64,000 bases of DNA from Pseudogymnoascus destructans (GCF_001641265.1 NW_020167538.1:496001-560000), one strand, 5' to 3'. Positions 1 through 12,235 are shown, counted from the first letter of the stretch. Translations and numbers: made by a program. Notes: generated by a model not told the origin, from the letters alone.

Positions 1-1
1 T

Positions 2-742
2 ACCTCTCGTGTCCTACCCGTCTACTACCGCACCTTCCCCGCTGCCGACCCGCCATCTCCCTTCGTCTGGACAGCCATACGCCCCTTTCCCCTTCCCTGG
101 TCGACCGAGGCCGCCGCTTACGGCGCCGCCCACGGCGCCGCCCTCCGCATTGCCTTCACCAAGTCTCTACACCTCGTCCCCTGCGCCCCTACCACCGAGG
201 AGCTCCTCTCCCCAACGCTCCTCCCACTCGCCCACCTCCTCCCTCTCGTCAACCTCCAGGTCCATGCCGAAACCGCCGGCAGATTCTGGGGTTCCAACAG
301 GCTCGTCCTCCCCGACTACGCCGCTGGGTGCGAAGTGCTGGCGTACCTTGGTCCGGCTAGCCAGGGGGTCCAGCGCGTCGAGATGGCAATTGGGAATGTG
401 TGGGACGTGGACCGTTGGCAGGGTTGGCAAATCATAATGATGCTTAATCAGTTGGAGCGGCTGGTGCGCGAAGGGGCGCTGGAGATGCTGCGGCTGAAGT
501 ATGTGATCGGCGTCGATGATGGCATGCGTAATCAATTAAAAGCGTTCAGCCTGTGGTATCACATGCTGCTTAAGAATCGAGAAGAGAGTAATTGGGGGAG
601 GTGTAAGAGGGAGCTGGTGCGGGAGGACAAGATGAAGTCGGATAAGGTAATGCCTTTGTTGGAGCGTTCATGGGGGTTGGAGGAGGACAAGCAACCGGTA
701 ACTGCTTGGCAAATGCGCAGAATTAAGAGTCAGAATTGGTGA
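2..742 (+). CDS. Unknown protein, C-terminal part
   Basis: The frame is open from the second base of the window to a TGA at 740-742, giving the last 246 residues of a protein whose start lies outside. The first half is rich in proline, alanine and leucine. The second half has a helical, charged stretch with WDVDRWQGWQIIMMLNQLE and ends in RIKSQNW. There is no signal peptide, membrane segment or motif that I recognise. A competing frame opens at 9 with a start codon, but its proline/serine-rich translation stops at 437 and looks like a shadow. The coding call rests on frame length and on the compositional change across it; no function is assigned. Confidence 0.55.
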   Translation, partial: TSRVLPVYYRTFPAADPPSPFVWTAIRPFPLPWSTEAAAYGAAHGAALRIAFTKSLHLVPCAPTTEELLSPTLLPLAHLLPLVNLQVHAETAGRFWGSNRLVLPDYAAGCEVLAYLGPASQGVQRVEMAIGNVWDVDRWQGWQIIMMLNQLERLVREGALEMLRLKYVIGVDDGMRNQLKAFSLWYHMLLKNREESNWGRCKRELVREDKMKSDKVMPLLERSWGLEEDKQPVTAWQMRRIKSQNW

Positions 743-1156
743 TAGCAAGCATATAGATAGCTAGCTGTCTAATAATCTACTTGACGGCTAGGTGCGCGTA
801 GCTATTGTTTCTCAGCTTCTTCCAGCGATATGCTGCGTTTGGTGTGTTACGTTGACATCCAGTTATGCAGCTTGGTCTTCCCGATGACGACCCACAGCCA
901 CCGCCACACCCCGCTTTCAAAGTCCCGTACCTAGCCAGGCACCAACATGCTCAGCTTTCCAGATGGGTCATCGTTCTTTGTCCAAGCCATATAAGTATTC
1001 GTCTTTCCTTCTCTTCGTAGTTCTCTTCCTCTCAATATTTGACTTTAAAACTATATTTACCCTCGATGCCTTGTTGAGAATCCTACCAGTTATCAAATCG
1101 ATTTCGCACTGATCGTTGTCCATATCCGGCCCTAACCAGTATCTTCACATTTCACC
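743..1156. other. Intergenic, 5' region of the DUF4139 gene
   Basis: About 410 bases without a convincing gene. The last 150 bases are pyrimidine-rich (TTCCTTCTCTTCG, TTCCTCTCAAT), as is usual upstream of fungal start codons. ATG at 1157 sits in a good context (TTCACCATGG). Confidence 0.5.
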
Positions 1157-3715
1157 ATGGAGGCTCAGATCCCAAAACAGGAGTTTTCTATAAGGAAGCT
1201 GGGCACGAAAAGCGTCACGTTGTATCCTACCAAAGCCCAGGTTGTCCGCAATGTTAATGGCGTCTCTTTGAAGGTAAGTTTATCCTCCTAGCCATCAGGT
1301 AGAATTATTACTGACACAGGACACTAGCCTGGCCCAAACCAAGTTACCATCATCGGGTTGACTCCTACCTGCGATGAACACTCCATTAAGGTTGATGGAA
1401 CTGGTGCAGCTACCATCACTGATCTCACCGTTGAGCTGGTGCCAAACCCAGAAGTCTACGCTGATATCTACCCCGACGAAAATGAGTCTGACAATGAGAC
1501 GTCCGAGGAGGAGTCTGATGCTGAGGCGGATAAGGTGACTGGTCGGCTGAAAGAGATTGCTGACGAAACGGCAAAGCTCGAGAACGAAGCCATGCAGCAA
1601 TATGAAATCCAAAATAACGTCTCCAGGCGGTTGACCATGGTTGATTTGTATCTCACAAACCAAGCCAGCAACAAGAACCCAATCAATCTGAGCGAGGTAA
1701 CTGATGGCTATCGTAATGAGCGAGCAAAGATTTTTGCAGAGAAAACCACAGCGGATGAGATAGTACAGGAAATCCAGACGAGACTTGGTGAATTGGCCAA
1801 AGAGCAGCGTCGGCTCACTCGAGAGTCGCGAAAGGCGAAGGCGAAGGCAGACAAGGAGGAAGCTAAGGCGAGAGAGAAGGAAGAGCGCAAGAAGCGTGAA
1901 AAGGAAGAGGAGAAAGCCAGGATCCGCAAAGAGCGCGTCAAATTTTGGCCAAAGAAGGTATTCAAAATTACAATCAGCCTCGAAGCACCTTCTGGATTTA
2001 CGCCGGCTTCCTCAAGACGCAGCTCCATCGATAGCACGGTCAAAGTTCCAGAAGTCACCAAATCCGATGATTCATTTGACACGGCGGAGATCAATCTCTT
2101 ACTTTCCTATATCACCTATTCTGCGTCATGGACCCCACGATACGATCTGAGTCTCAACACAGTCACCAATACGGGAACGCTCGACTATTCTGCCGAGCTC
2201 ACCAATGTCACATCTGAGACCTGGCGTGATGCCAAGGTCGTTCTCTCGACCTCGCAATCCTCTTACCAAGGTCTGTCGGATACCATCCCCACGCTACAAC
2301 CATGGCACATTCGTCTCGTCAGGGGCGATGCGTACCCGGGCCATAACGCCGCTCTCCAGTCAAGCGACGAGATAAACCAAGCCCAACAAAGCCGCAAAGA
2401 GCTCCCACCACAGGTCTACCAACCCCGAAATGAGCTTTTTGGAATTGACCGCGATGTCGCGCCTCTTGCAAAACATACTTTCGGACCGCCGCAACGCGTC
2501 CTCTACGAAGCTGTAAGTCTCCCTGTAAAACGGTTTCATCAGGATATCCGATATTGTCCCCCTCATAGTCAGATATAGAAAAGGGCGTACGCTAATCAAG
2601 TATTATATATACAGGGTCCATACGCTGGTGGATGGATGCCTAATTCCGCACCTGCACACCACCCCGCCCCGAGTATGACCTCGCGGACGGCTCGAATGAG
2701 TGGAGCTTTTGGAAGCATGCCGCCACCGCCACCGCCAGCTGCCCCATTAGGATTCGGCGCCTCGTCCAAGAAAAAGCAGGTATCGCGCGAATGCTTCCGG
2801 AGCCAGGCACATGGAGGAGCAGACGCGGAAGAGCACCAGAGCAAGGATGAGGAGGAGGGCGGTTATTATGCTGATGATGCCGATGGCGCGACACTTGCAG
2901 GCATTATCGAACCCGCCCTCTTGTTCGAGGAGAGCAGCTTCGAGGAGTCAGGACTAACAACTACCTATGACCTCCTGAGCTTGAAGACCCTCGCGCCCGT
3001 CAGCACAGCAACTAAGCACAAGATCGCCCGCGTGGAGTTCAAGGCCGTGGTATTCAGCCACGTTGTAGTGCCCAAGCTGCGCGCCGATGCGTTCCTCAAA
3101 GCCAAGCTGCGCAACACCTCGAAGATCACTCTTCTGAAGGGCAGCGCGGGTCTAACAGTCGACGGGTCCTTCCTTGGCCAGTCAACAATTCCGCGCTGCA
3201 CCGCCGGCGACTCCTTCACGCTCAACCTCGGCGTCGACCCCGCTGTCACAGTCGGCTATTCTCGTCCTTCCGTTCAGCGCTCCTCGAGCGGCCTGTTCAC
3301 AAAGGAGAACTGCGAGGTATTCACTCGCGTCGCCACGCTCACTAATACCAAGAGCAACAGCATTGTGGAACTCACGTTGCTGGAGCAGGTGCCTATTAGC
3401 GAGGAGGAGCGTCTGAGGATCGAGATCATGACGCCGAGGGGATTGCGGATTGGAGGCGAGGCGGTGTTGGCTGGGGTGCCGAAGGATGGGGATAAGCCAA
3501 GGGAGAGTATCGGTTCGCTAGCGGGGAAGAGCGTGGCGGGCGCGGTGAGGGCGGGTGTTTATGGAAAGGATAGTAAGTGGGGTTCTGCGATTGCGACGGC
3601 GAAGAAGGGCGGGGAGATCAACTTTAATGTCAAGATTAACCCTGGGAGAGGGTGCAAGTTGGTCTTGGAGTATGAGGCGACATACCCTGGAGGAGAGACG
3701 GTTGTCAGTACTTAG
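1157..3715 (+). CDS. DUF4139/DUF4140 (mucoidy-inhibitor-like) protein
   Basis: Three exons: 1157-1273, 1328-2512 and 2615-3715, giving about 800 residues. Introns are GTAAGT..TAG and GTAAGT..CAG and keep the frame. The N-terminal part (VTLYPTKAQVVRNVNG, then a PNQVTIIGLTP stretch) fits the DUF4140 N-terminal domain. A long lysine/glutamate-rich coiled coil covers about residues 110-215. The region with SYITYSASWTPRYDLSL is the hallmark start of DUF4139, which continues to the C-terminus and is interrupted by a Gly/Pro-rich linker at the second intron. Fungal members are about 700-850 residues and are uncharacterised, so the name describes a domain rather than a function. A cytoplasmic location is inferred because I see no signal or membrane segment. 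Confidence 0.85.
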
Positions 3716-4217
3716 GTGGAATGGCTGGAACATGTGCGTGGGGCTGGGTTTGGATAACCGGATGGGATGTTATTTTCGACGATGTATTACGCCGTTAGAG
3801 ACTTGTTCTCGAAGTCCTTATTTAATTTAGATAAATTGCTAGATAATAGTCGCTGATAACTTGGGCGAGACGTTCAATTTCCGCCGTGTGGGTGAACATG
3901 TCTGCAAGTGAGGCTCAGGGGCTCTGAGGTATCCAATGTTAATGTCAGTGACTGGAATCAATTGTAACACCCAATGTCCATATCAATGACTGCAATCAAC
4001 TTGCATGAATACAGCCACTGCAACGCCCTGTTCGCGCCAGCAACCGTAATCAACATGCACGAATACAGTCACTATAACACCCTGACCAGACTTTAGAAAC
4101 GTATTTGGATATTACACACCAAAATAATAATTGTAAGAGTAAACAGATAATCATAAAGCCTATCATTACATTCTATCAACTTCTCATAGTATGTATACCC
4201 AACCCCTATCACATAAT
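3716..4217. other. Convergent 3' intergenic region
   Basis: About 500 bases between the stops of the DUF4139 gene and the P5A ATPase gene. It contains a decayed repeat at 3931-4084 (listed separately). The final 100 bases are AT-rich and probably carry both polyadenylation regions. Confidence 0.5.
3931..4084 (+). repeat. Three decayed direct repeats, mostly transition differences
   Basis: Copies share the core AATCAAC(T/A)TGCA(T/C)GAATACAG. The best pair is 3993-4030 against 4047-4084: 38 positions with seven differences, six of them C/T or G/A. A weaker first copy lies at about 3932-3970 (CCAATGT, then GACTG.AATCAA). The spacing is about 54 bases. The transition bias resembles repeat-induced point mutation but the sample is small. 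Confidence 0.55.
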
Positions 4218-7200
4218 CTACTGCCTACTCCATCTAGCCCTCAGATCCGCCATGGCCTTCTCCGCCTTCTCAATCGTCTCCTTCTCCTTCCTCTCAGCAT
4301 CCTCTGCCTTCTTCTTCTTCGCCTCCACAGCCTCCACCACCTTCCTCGCCTCCTCCTTGGCGATCTGCTCCGGGCGCCTGATGGCGATGTCCTTAGGCCT
4401 GTAGTCGCTGAAACCCCATTTAAGGCCCTTCTCAATGGCGTAGCAGCCGACGTAGTCAACCAACATGGTCGCGGTCATGCGAACTTTGAAGTCGGAGGTG
4501 AATGGGACAAGCTTCATCTGCTCGTTGAGCTCTGGGATGAACTCGGTGGAGCAGGAGAAAGCGAGTGCAGATACACCGAGGATGCCGAGGTACATGCCAC
4601 GGTTCTCGGAGAGGTTCTCACGGAACGGACGACCTTGGTAGTTGATTGCGAAGGTCGAGATTTGCTGGATCAGTTGCAAGAGGTAGACGGCGCTGTTAAG
4701 CAGAGATGGTGCGAATTCGCCCTCGAGGTCGACATCTTGGTCACGTCTGGGATAGTTAATATGAAGTGTCTCGCTAGGTTAAGAACGGGGACTTACGGTG
4801 CAATAGTATCACACAGACGGGCGATATAGATCAGAGTGACGATGTGAATGGCAAACTGGCCAAGGATAGAACCAATGATGTAGACGTTGAAGATATTTGG
4901 CTGCGGGCGCTCCTTGGAAAGACCCTCGACAGACTTGGCTCTGGAGATCGAAAGGAAGCAAACGCTCATGAGCATACCGCTAATAGTAACTTGTCCATCA
5001 CCAAACTTGATGCCCTCAAGGTACAAGACACTCAGACTGTAGGCGCTAATGAGGCAGTTAAGTGCGAGGATCTTGTACATTTGGATTGTAGCAACGAGAG
5101 TGCAACGACCTTGTCTGATGATGTTCGGGATAGCAATAACATTGCCAAGCTTGCTAGTAAATGGAGCGGCAACTGAGGCATCACCAAGCTTAATAGTCGG
5201 AGGCTCGTCATCGAGCTCCGACTCCATCATGGATGCAGTTAGTTGGTCAGCGAGGGATGCAGCCTTGTTCATTTGTTCTTGACGCTTGTGGGGCGAACCG
5301 TCGATAAGGGCTTGAGCGGCAGGGGATGTCATAGTTTCAACTCCGTTTTCTTGGACAGCTTCAGTGGTTGCAGTTGGGATGGTGATACCCTTCTTCTCTG
5401 CTTCACGAATCATAGCCTTCTCATATTGTGGGTTGGAGGGTCCTGGCGGATAGAGGTGGGCAATCAAGATAGGAACTGGTGGAGTTGGCTGGTTGAAGCG
5501 CTTCATGACACCGACCTGCTTTTCATACACCTCCTTCATCCTGTTATTTCTGATGTGTTCGCTGATCTTGGTCAGGTCGTCCTTGGTTCCGTTAAGAAGC
5601 GCGACTCCAATGTGAGCCTGTTTCAGTGCGCCAACGTCGTTGGTGCCATCACCAGCCATAAGTGTGTAGTAACCGAGCTCTTTCAAGCCCATGAGAATTT
5701 CTTCCTTCTGCTTTGGAGACACGCGAGCATAAACCCAAGTGTGTCTAATCAGAGAGAGGAGTGCAGGTTGGTCCTTGAATTTTGCAAGTGCATAACCAGT
5801 AACGCAAAGATCCTTCGAAGCAAGGATTTCTTTGTCCAAAGGCTTAGTAGGATCAACAGGAATACCGACCAGATCGTCGACGCTGCGCCAGACTAGCTTT
5901 TCGCCCGAATCATCGTGCTCAGGGGCGTCCAGAATGAGAACATCGCGATCCACAATTTCAACCTCTCTTGCAACGTGGATAGCAGTGAGGGGGTTGTCGC
6001 CGGTAATCATAACAACACGATGGCTGCTTTCATTGAGCATTCGGACAGATTCCTTGGCGTCTTCCTTGAGTGGGCAGTGCAGGACGAGGAAACCGGCAAA
6101 AGACAGGCCTTCCTCAACGTTCTCGCGCTTAAGCTCGTTAATCCTTCCAGATCCAAGCTCAGTATCCCTGGTCAAATGCTTGTATGCAAGAGCAAGGACT
6201 CTCGAACCCTTCCTTGTAAAGTACTTGAAAGTCTCTTCGTAATCAGCCGGAACATTAACAAGCCTCTTCTGAATTGTTTCCGGGGCACCCTTGACAGCAA
6301 CGAAAGTACTTCTCGTCTTCCTGGAGGTCTTAGGATCGACGGTAGTAACAGTTGCGACGGAGCTTTGGCGCTTGAGGGCAGAGGAGAACTGGAAGCGGCG
6401 CTTGATCTGGACAGTGTTTGCAGCAATGGAGTTTGGCCCCTTCGACATGCCAACAACGGACTTGCTGGTGAGGGTGTCATTCTTTCCTAACTTCCATCCA
6501 AGAGACGTCAAAGTGGCTTTTTCCATAGGATCACCGACAATGTCGCCTTCATCAAGTCTGACCAATGCATGCGCTGTGGCTAGAACCAGTGTAGTCTCAA
6601 GTCCGGCATCTAAGACCTTTGTGATATGGCTGTGAGCACCATCGTTCTCACGTGGTGTATCGGTTCCGCTAACGCCAAGTCCCAGCCCAGCAATACCTTC
6701 AACGACGAGGTCCTCGCCGGTCAAAGTACCGGTCTTATCAAAGCAGGCAACATCAACGCGTCCAGCAAATGGGATGCGGAAAGGCTCAGTACAGTAAATA
6801 GCATATTTGCTCAAGGCAGCCAGAGAAGTGTTGACAGCCAAGCTAAGCTCCATAGGAAGCTCAGGGGGAACAACACTAGTGACGATCAAGACACAGTCGA
6901 GGAGAAGCTTAGAGCGTTTGCGGTCCTTCTTCACACCCTCATCCCAAACGTACCAGGATGCGGCAATTGCGAAGACAAGGAGGAACAAAATGAAGAACAG
7001 GGCCTCTGCGTTGTTGGCAGACACACGTTCCGTAGAGTAGATCATAGTGCGAACCAGGCTTCCCTGAGACGTCTCAAACCCAGTCTTAACAACAATAGCC
7101 ATGGCTCCGTTATCAGGTGGGGCTGGGACACCAGAGGCAAGCTTTGGTCGCTCTTCATCGATAGAGACGTGGGTAATCTGGAGCACCTTGGTGCCACCAT

Positions 7201-8276
7201 ACAGGAATGAGTTCTTGTCAAGTCCCTCTGGTTCGATTGAAGCATCGCCAGGGCGGAGTTGTACGGAATCCTTAAGGAGAGGAGTACTTTCGCCAGAAAG
7301 CATGGCCTCGTTGACAATAGCGCTTCCCTCAACCAAGAGCATATCGCAAGCAACACCACTGTCCTCCTTGGTTCGGCCAACAGAAACAAGGTCGCCTGGC
7401 AGAAGCTTGTCGCTTTCCGTCTCGACCCATTTGTTCTCCCGGAATGCATAGATGTTGTAAGGCTTGATGCTCATTCCACGGAACTCATTGAGAGTCCTCA
7501 GGCGCTGCCAAACGACAGTGCTCTCGAAGACGACCAACATGAAGAGGGTGAAGAGCGAGTAATACCAATATTCGTCCAACATCCACAGCCCGACACAGAA
7601 AATCTGGAACACGAAGAAGGGGGCTACGGAGTGCTCCTTGAATAGCTCCAGAAAAGTAGGAACTGGAATGTCGAAAGTGTTGTTCCCATAATGCTGCTGT
7701 ATCCTTGAGAGCTCAGATGACGATGAGATACCCCTCGATTTGTGGAAAGTCTCGATGCGTGGCTTTGGCTCGGCATCGATCGCATAGGTTAACGGCGAAA
7801 AGGAGTTGGACTTCTCATTATAGAGGAACCGGCGCTTTTGGAAGAGGAAGGAGGTGTTGGGTTTGCCACCAGCCTGGTACTGTTAGCGCCATAGCAATGA
7901 TTTGGTGGGTTTAACATACATTATCTCTGACGATCTTACAGATCTCAGAAGTTCCGGCATTTGCAACTGGCAGGACCTTGATCAATTGAGCTTCCTTCAC
8001 GGTTTTGGCGGTAGTAGACGTGAACAATGACTTCAAGTTGACGTTCCAGTTGGTGCTGAGCCAAACCAGACTCTGTACCGTAATTATTGCGCCGCACCAC
8101 ACAAAGGTCCATTCCTGGCCTCCAATATGCTTATCGTACAGTTCCTCGGAGAGATAATATCTGAAGAAGACAGGCCAGATGATCATAAACGGCCAGACAT
8201 AAGTGTGCAAGTATAATGGCAGCGGATTGTGTAATGTCGCAGCTGCAATCTGCGGATTATCGACGAGGGGCGCCAT
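4218..8276 (-). CDS. SPF1: P5A-type endoplasmic reticulum ATPase (Spf1)
   Basis: Minus strand, three exons: 8276-7920, 7879-4797 and 4746-4218, 1322 residues. P5A ATPases sit in the ER membrane and, in yeast and human, extract mis-inserted tail-anchored or mitochondrial helices; the older annotation is manganese transport. Seen here: the N-terminal hydrophobic hairpins specific to P5 pumps, FDIPVPTFLELFKEH before the core, the P5A-typical PPELPMELS in the M4 helix, the phosphorylation motif DKTGTLT near residue 500, the hinge AGDGTNDVGALKQAHIG, and several C-terminal membrane helices followed by a lysine/glutamate-rich tail. All catalytic motifs are intact and the length is normal for the family (about 1200-1330). 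The start codon is the first ATG, just before the PLYLHTYVWPF hairpin. Confidence 0.96.
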
Positions 8277-8888
8277 GATGCAATGCAGAAAGGAATTCCC
8301 GAAAGAGAAGCGAAAAGCGGGTATTTCTAAATATTAAGTCGACATCGGTGCCGTCTCTTGTTGTCGACGTTACTGTTGAATGTCGTGAAGGCGGTCGTCT
8401 ATGTGGCCTTTGGGTTTCCAAACCTCCGCTTCGAGCCACAATTATGGGATTTTGTCAGGTAAGTTAGTCGGCACCACGCGGCGCCGCCTGTTCCCAGTTG
8501 GATTTAGTTACTTTTTCTGGTCGTCACGAGGTCACGTGAAATGATACCTTGCTCTATTTTACGTTTTATCAAAGCTGAGCGAAACATCTTGGGATGTATT
8601 ACTATTATGTCTGTAGAGAAAAATGTTGGGTTTAATTATACTGCTCAAAAGCACAATTACTACGACATATCATCCTGAAAAGGTGGTTATTGACTACCAA
8701 GACAAACCCCTTTTATCGCTAACAAGAGTCGCCGGCTCGCCCGCTGGACGTCATTTCTTTTTCTGGCAGGAATCATGATAACCCAATCATTTCACACCAT
8801 TTCATGAATTCTCAAATATTGGATATTTATTTTTAAATTGCTAACACGGAACGACTCATTTCTTGGAGGAAGCAGTTGTCAGTTACTG
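8277..8888. promoter_or_regulatory. Divergent promoter region, SPF1 / THI80
   Basis: About 610 bases between two divergent start codons, so both promoters must lie here. I see no thiamine-pyrophosphate riboswitch core (no CTGAGA with the paired pyrophosphate-sensor element). AT-rich stretches lie near 8610-8660 and 8800-8840. Confidence 0.5.
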
Positions 8889-9840
8889 ATGGAGAATTCG
8901 ACAGGTGCCGCAAGCCCCGTCATGAAGTGGGACCCAGCCAGACTCATATCTCATGATCATGGCTATGAGGGATATGCCTTGCTCACTTTAAATCAACCTC
9001 TTGATAATTTGGATTTGCTCAGGTCGCTATGGGAGAGAGGTATGTTATGATATCCCTTGCTGCCACACCAGACATTGACATACTAATCGAATACAGCCGG
9101 ATACCGGATTGCAGCGGATGGGGGTGCAAATAGGCTACATAAAGTATTCCACGGCGATAGCACCTTTGAAAACCTAATGAAGAAGATCGTTAGTACTCCC
9201 CAGCACAGCCAGCCTCGTCGAGACACCTGTTTAATCACGTGTCCCTCTATCTCAACCCCTTTTTAACGCCCATCCACAGCCACTTGAAGTGATCCACGGT
9301 GACCTCGACTCCCTGCACCAGACCACTAGATCTTGGGCACTCGCCCATTCCATGGAAGTCGTCCTTGACCCATCTCAGGACTCTACCGACTTCACAAAGT
9401 GTGTTTCATATATCTCGAAACACTGCCTTCCAAAGTGTGACTCCGCCCCTGACATCATTGTACTCGGTGGCTTGGGAGGCCGAGTTGACCAGGGACTTTC
9501 TATCCTGCACCACCTGTATAAGGGACCTCAGATTTATCCACACGGGCGCATTTACCTAGTGTCCACTTCGGCAATCACGTTTCTCCTGACTGCGGGAACC
9601 CATCAAATCGTTGTCAAGAACCCTGAGGCTCGGGTGCTAGGGAAGAATATTGGCATTCTGCCGGTGGGCGTGCCGGCGAAGATCACGACGAAGGGACTGA
9701 AGTGGGATGTTGAGGATTGGGAGACGAGTTTTGGAGGGCAGGTGAGCACGAGCAATATGGTGCGGGAAGCGGAGGTTACTGTCACGACCAATGCAGATGT
9801 CTTGTTCACGATTGATTTGGATATGGGGGGGGAAGAATAG
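8889..9840 (+). CDS. THI80: Thiamine pyrophosphokinase
   Basis: Three exons: 8889-9039, 9097-9188 and 9280-9840, 267 residues. It transfers pyrophosphate from ATP to thiamine to make thiamine diphosphate, normally in the cytosol. The catalytic domain shows YRIAADGGANRL across the first splice junction and HGDLDS at the start of exon 3, both signature blocks of the family, followed by IVLGGLGGRVDQ. The C-terminal beta-sandwich substrate-binding domain ends with DVLFTIDLDM. The ATG at 8889 is the first in frame; upstream in-frame codons lack ATG. The intron borders GTATGT..CAG and GTTAGT..CAG both restore conserved residues, which supports the model. Confidence 0.93.
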
Positions 9841-10184
9841 TATTTTTATGTCTTATGGTATAAAGAAAACTGGGAAGCATCGCGGAAAGAAATATGTGAG
9901 AATTTAAATAGACTCAAATATAATAATATAGAGATACAGTTTCAAATTTTCAGCCATTATGCTTGGGCATCATATCTTTTAGTAAAACGAGGTAGCAGGA
10001 TGAAAGATGGGCAGCAGTGCGTTAAGCAGCCATATGCCATATAAGATCTATGCAAGGTATTCGTACAGCATCGGTTCCAAACTCCATGCTTCCATAACCC
10101 AAATTCAGGGGGGTTCGTCAAGATAGCTTCCCGTTCTTCAAAATCATTACGCATATTCCTCCTCTTTGCCTCCTAGAGGTACGG
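9841..10184. other. Convergent 3' intergenic region
   Basis: 343 bases between the stops of THI80 and the Bos1 gene, AT-rich just after 9841. No gene seen. Confidence 0.4.
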
Positions 10185-10985
10185 TCACCTCAAATACTTC
10201 AACACTAAGAAGCAGAACGTGAAGAAAATCACCACCCCTGCCGCAAAGATCCATTTGTCCTGCTTAGCCCTTCGCTCCACCATTCGTATCGTATCACCAC
10301 TTACTCCTAGCGTATTGGCCACGCTGTACAGCCTCTTCTGTGTCCCCTTAAGCATCTCCCTTTGTTGCCCCAGATCCCCCAACACGGCCTGTCCCCTCGC
10401 TAAATATTCATCCAAGGCGCTATGTGTATTTCCAAAGAAGTTTTGCTCGCGCAATGCATGCGCCTCCCTCGTCGTCTCTCCACTCCCCATGCTCATACTC
10501 TGCTGTCCACCCACACTGTTAGGCGCCCAGGGATTATTCGTCTGCGCATTCCGGTTTATCTGTGCATTCGCATACGGGTTATCGGGGGTACTGGAACCGC
10601 CATGGTGTGGCCTGCGCCCGAGCAGCTCGCTGCGGTTCGACTGTGCTGTAGCTTCTTCGCGATCCTTCTTTACGCGCTCGAACTGCGACTTGTAGTCTGC
10701 GAGGTCGTGTCGGAAATTTGTGAGGCGCTCGGCTGCCTTCTCGGCTTTCTGGGTGTTGAGCTCGTGCTTGGTGAGGTCGGCGTAGGAGTCGAGGGTGCGC
10801 GAGAAGGAGGTTAAAGAGGCGGATATTTGGCCGGTGAGGGACGCGGGGGCAGAGAGAGGGTTGGATGAGAGAGTGGCGAGGTCGGTGCGGAGGGAGGTGG
10901 ATTGTTTGAGGGCGGTGTTGAAGACGGAGTTCTAGAACGAAGTGTTAGAGTAGCCCGGGGCGATGTGGTCCTGGAGACAAACCAT
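10185..10985 (-). CDS. BOS1: ER-to-Golgi Qb-SNARE Bos1
   Basis: Minus strand. The start codon 10985-10983 is an exon fragment by itself: a GTTTGT..TAG intron (10982-10932) follows the G of ATG directly, and exon 2 (10931-10185) begins with the second codon. The protein has 249 residues (yeast Bos1 has 244). It opens with NSVFNTALKQ, matching the family N-terminus, has a helical N-terminal bundle, an Asn/Pro-rich linker near residues 120-150, a SNARE helix from about 155 to 220, and one C-terminal anchor (WIFAAGVVIFFTFCFLVLKY). It would act in the SNARE bundle that fuses COPII vesicles with the early Golgi. Without the intron no ATG lies in frame near this N-terminus. Confidence 0.93.
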
Positions 10986-11807
10986 CGTGACGGTATTCGT
11001 AAAATTAAGGGGGGTTTCTTGTGTTGTGCGCAGTTTGGGTATAAACGCAGTTTGGAGACAGCTGGGAAGACAGTTGGCTTATTTTATCAAAGGTTCGTCA
11101 TGGGTGTGATAAACGTGGCTTGTACCCGAGTTGAATTAAAGCATACTGCCGGATCTTGGTGCTGACCGCCTTCTATATTTGGTGACATGTGCTAAAGGCG
11201 GCAAAGACCGAATGGAGTTAATGATAAAATAATCTTGTCTCACTATTTTGAAGTTCCCTCTTTTTTTATTTGGTTATATTTTCACTTAACAAATTACTCG
11301 GTGGAGAGTGAGTGCATTTCATCTCAGGCCTGCTTATAATTATGAGAAATTTAATTTACGAGGAGATCAGGGTACTCGAGTAACATATGGTGGCCGAAGA
11401 ATATATAGTAGTCGTTTGATAACGTGGAAAGAGCAACGGACTGCGTGACGCTTCCAACAGTTATGTGTTCAGGTACAGACTCTATGAATCCATGCGGAAC
11501 TCAGAATATTTCAAATGTACTCCACCACCTCTTCTCCCAACAATATGTAATCCGCATCTTGCTGTTGATCCATACCAAGAATCTCCTTGAGTCCTAAAGA
11601 GTCCTAAACCCCGTCAAATACGTGTCGTCATACTTCCACTGCGAATAAACGACGGACCAGTGAAGAATCACAATGAGAGCGCCAGCGCATTGTTGCGCAT
11701 CTCTAGACAGATTCACAAAATTGTCAGCGGCACTATTATCCGAAGTCCCCAAACCTCAACAAGCACATCCCTGTTATAAAACAACTATACCGAGACTTCT
11801 GCGTCGG
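10986..11807. other. Intergenic region upstream of BOS1
   Basis: About 820 bases, AT-rich around 11215-11360. It must hold the BOS1 promoter next to 10986. No gene supported. Confidence 0.4.
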
Positions 11808-12235
11808 ATGACTTCTGCGTCGGATTCCCTTATATCAAGTGTCCAGGAACCTTATACCGGCGTACTATCTAGCCTCACCTTGACGACTTCAACAAAGAAT
11901 TATACCCTCAAATGCGAACTTCATTCACCTCTTCATATATCTTACCGGGTATTGTTTTGAACCCTCTCATACTCCTCCACGGCTTCAACACATATGCGTC
12001 GCACTATATACCATCAGCAATCGCAACCGCAGCGTCTTCCTCGCGCTACAAATGGTTCGAAGACTATGGGCCTCAAGGAAATCATATTCCATACTTCTAT
12101 GTGCACACGAACGATTCATTGTGCTGGAGCTACACCGCAGTGATGGTGGTCGTCCAAGTTTTGGCGTACATCAAGATTGTCGAACAGCAGGGAGGCCCAG
12201 GGACAAATCCATCTACGGAGGAAGGTAGAGATTGA
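11808..12235 (+). pseudogene. Small membrane-protein gene with a frame break
   Basis: The first frame from ATG 11808 reads MTSASDSLISSVQEP and runs to about 11950. From about 11940 a second frame continues with FNTYASHYIPSAIATA, then HIPYFYVHTNDSLCWSY and a hydrophobic helix (TAVMVVVQVLAYIKIV) before a stop at 12235. The composition on each side looks like one protein of about 140 residues. No intron border explains the switch. A 16-bp tandem duplication (ACTTCTGCGTCGGAT twice) lies at the proposed start. I do not recognise the family. It could be a broken gene, a sequence error, or chance. Confidence 0.35.

Noticed and set aside
5243..5896. 217-codon plus-strand frame inside SPF1
   Set aside because: It lies fully opposite a conserved P5A coding exon and has no start context or recognisable motif.
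8277..8888. A thiamine-pyrophosphate riboswitch for THI80
   Set aside because: I found no riboswitch core in the leader or introns of THI80.
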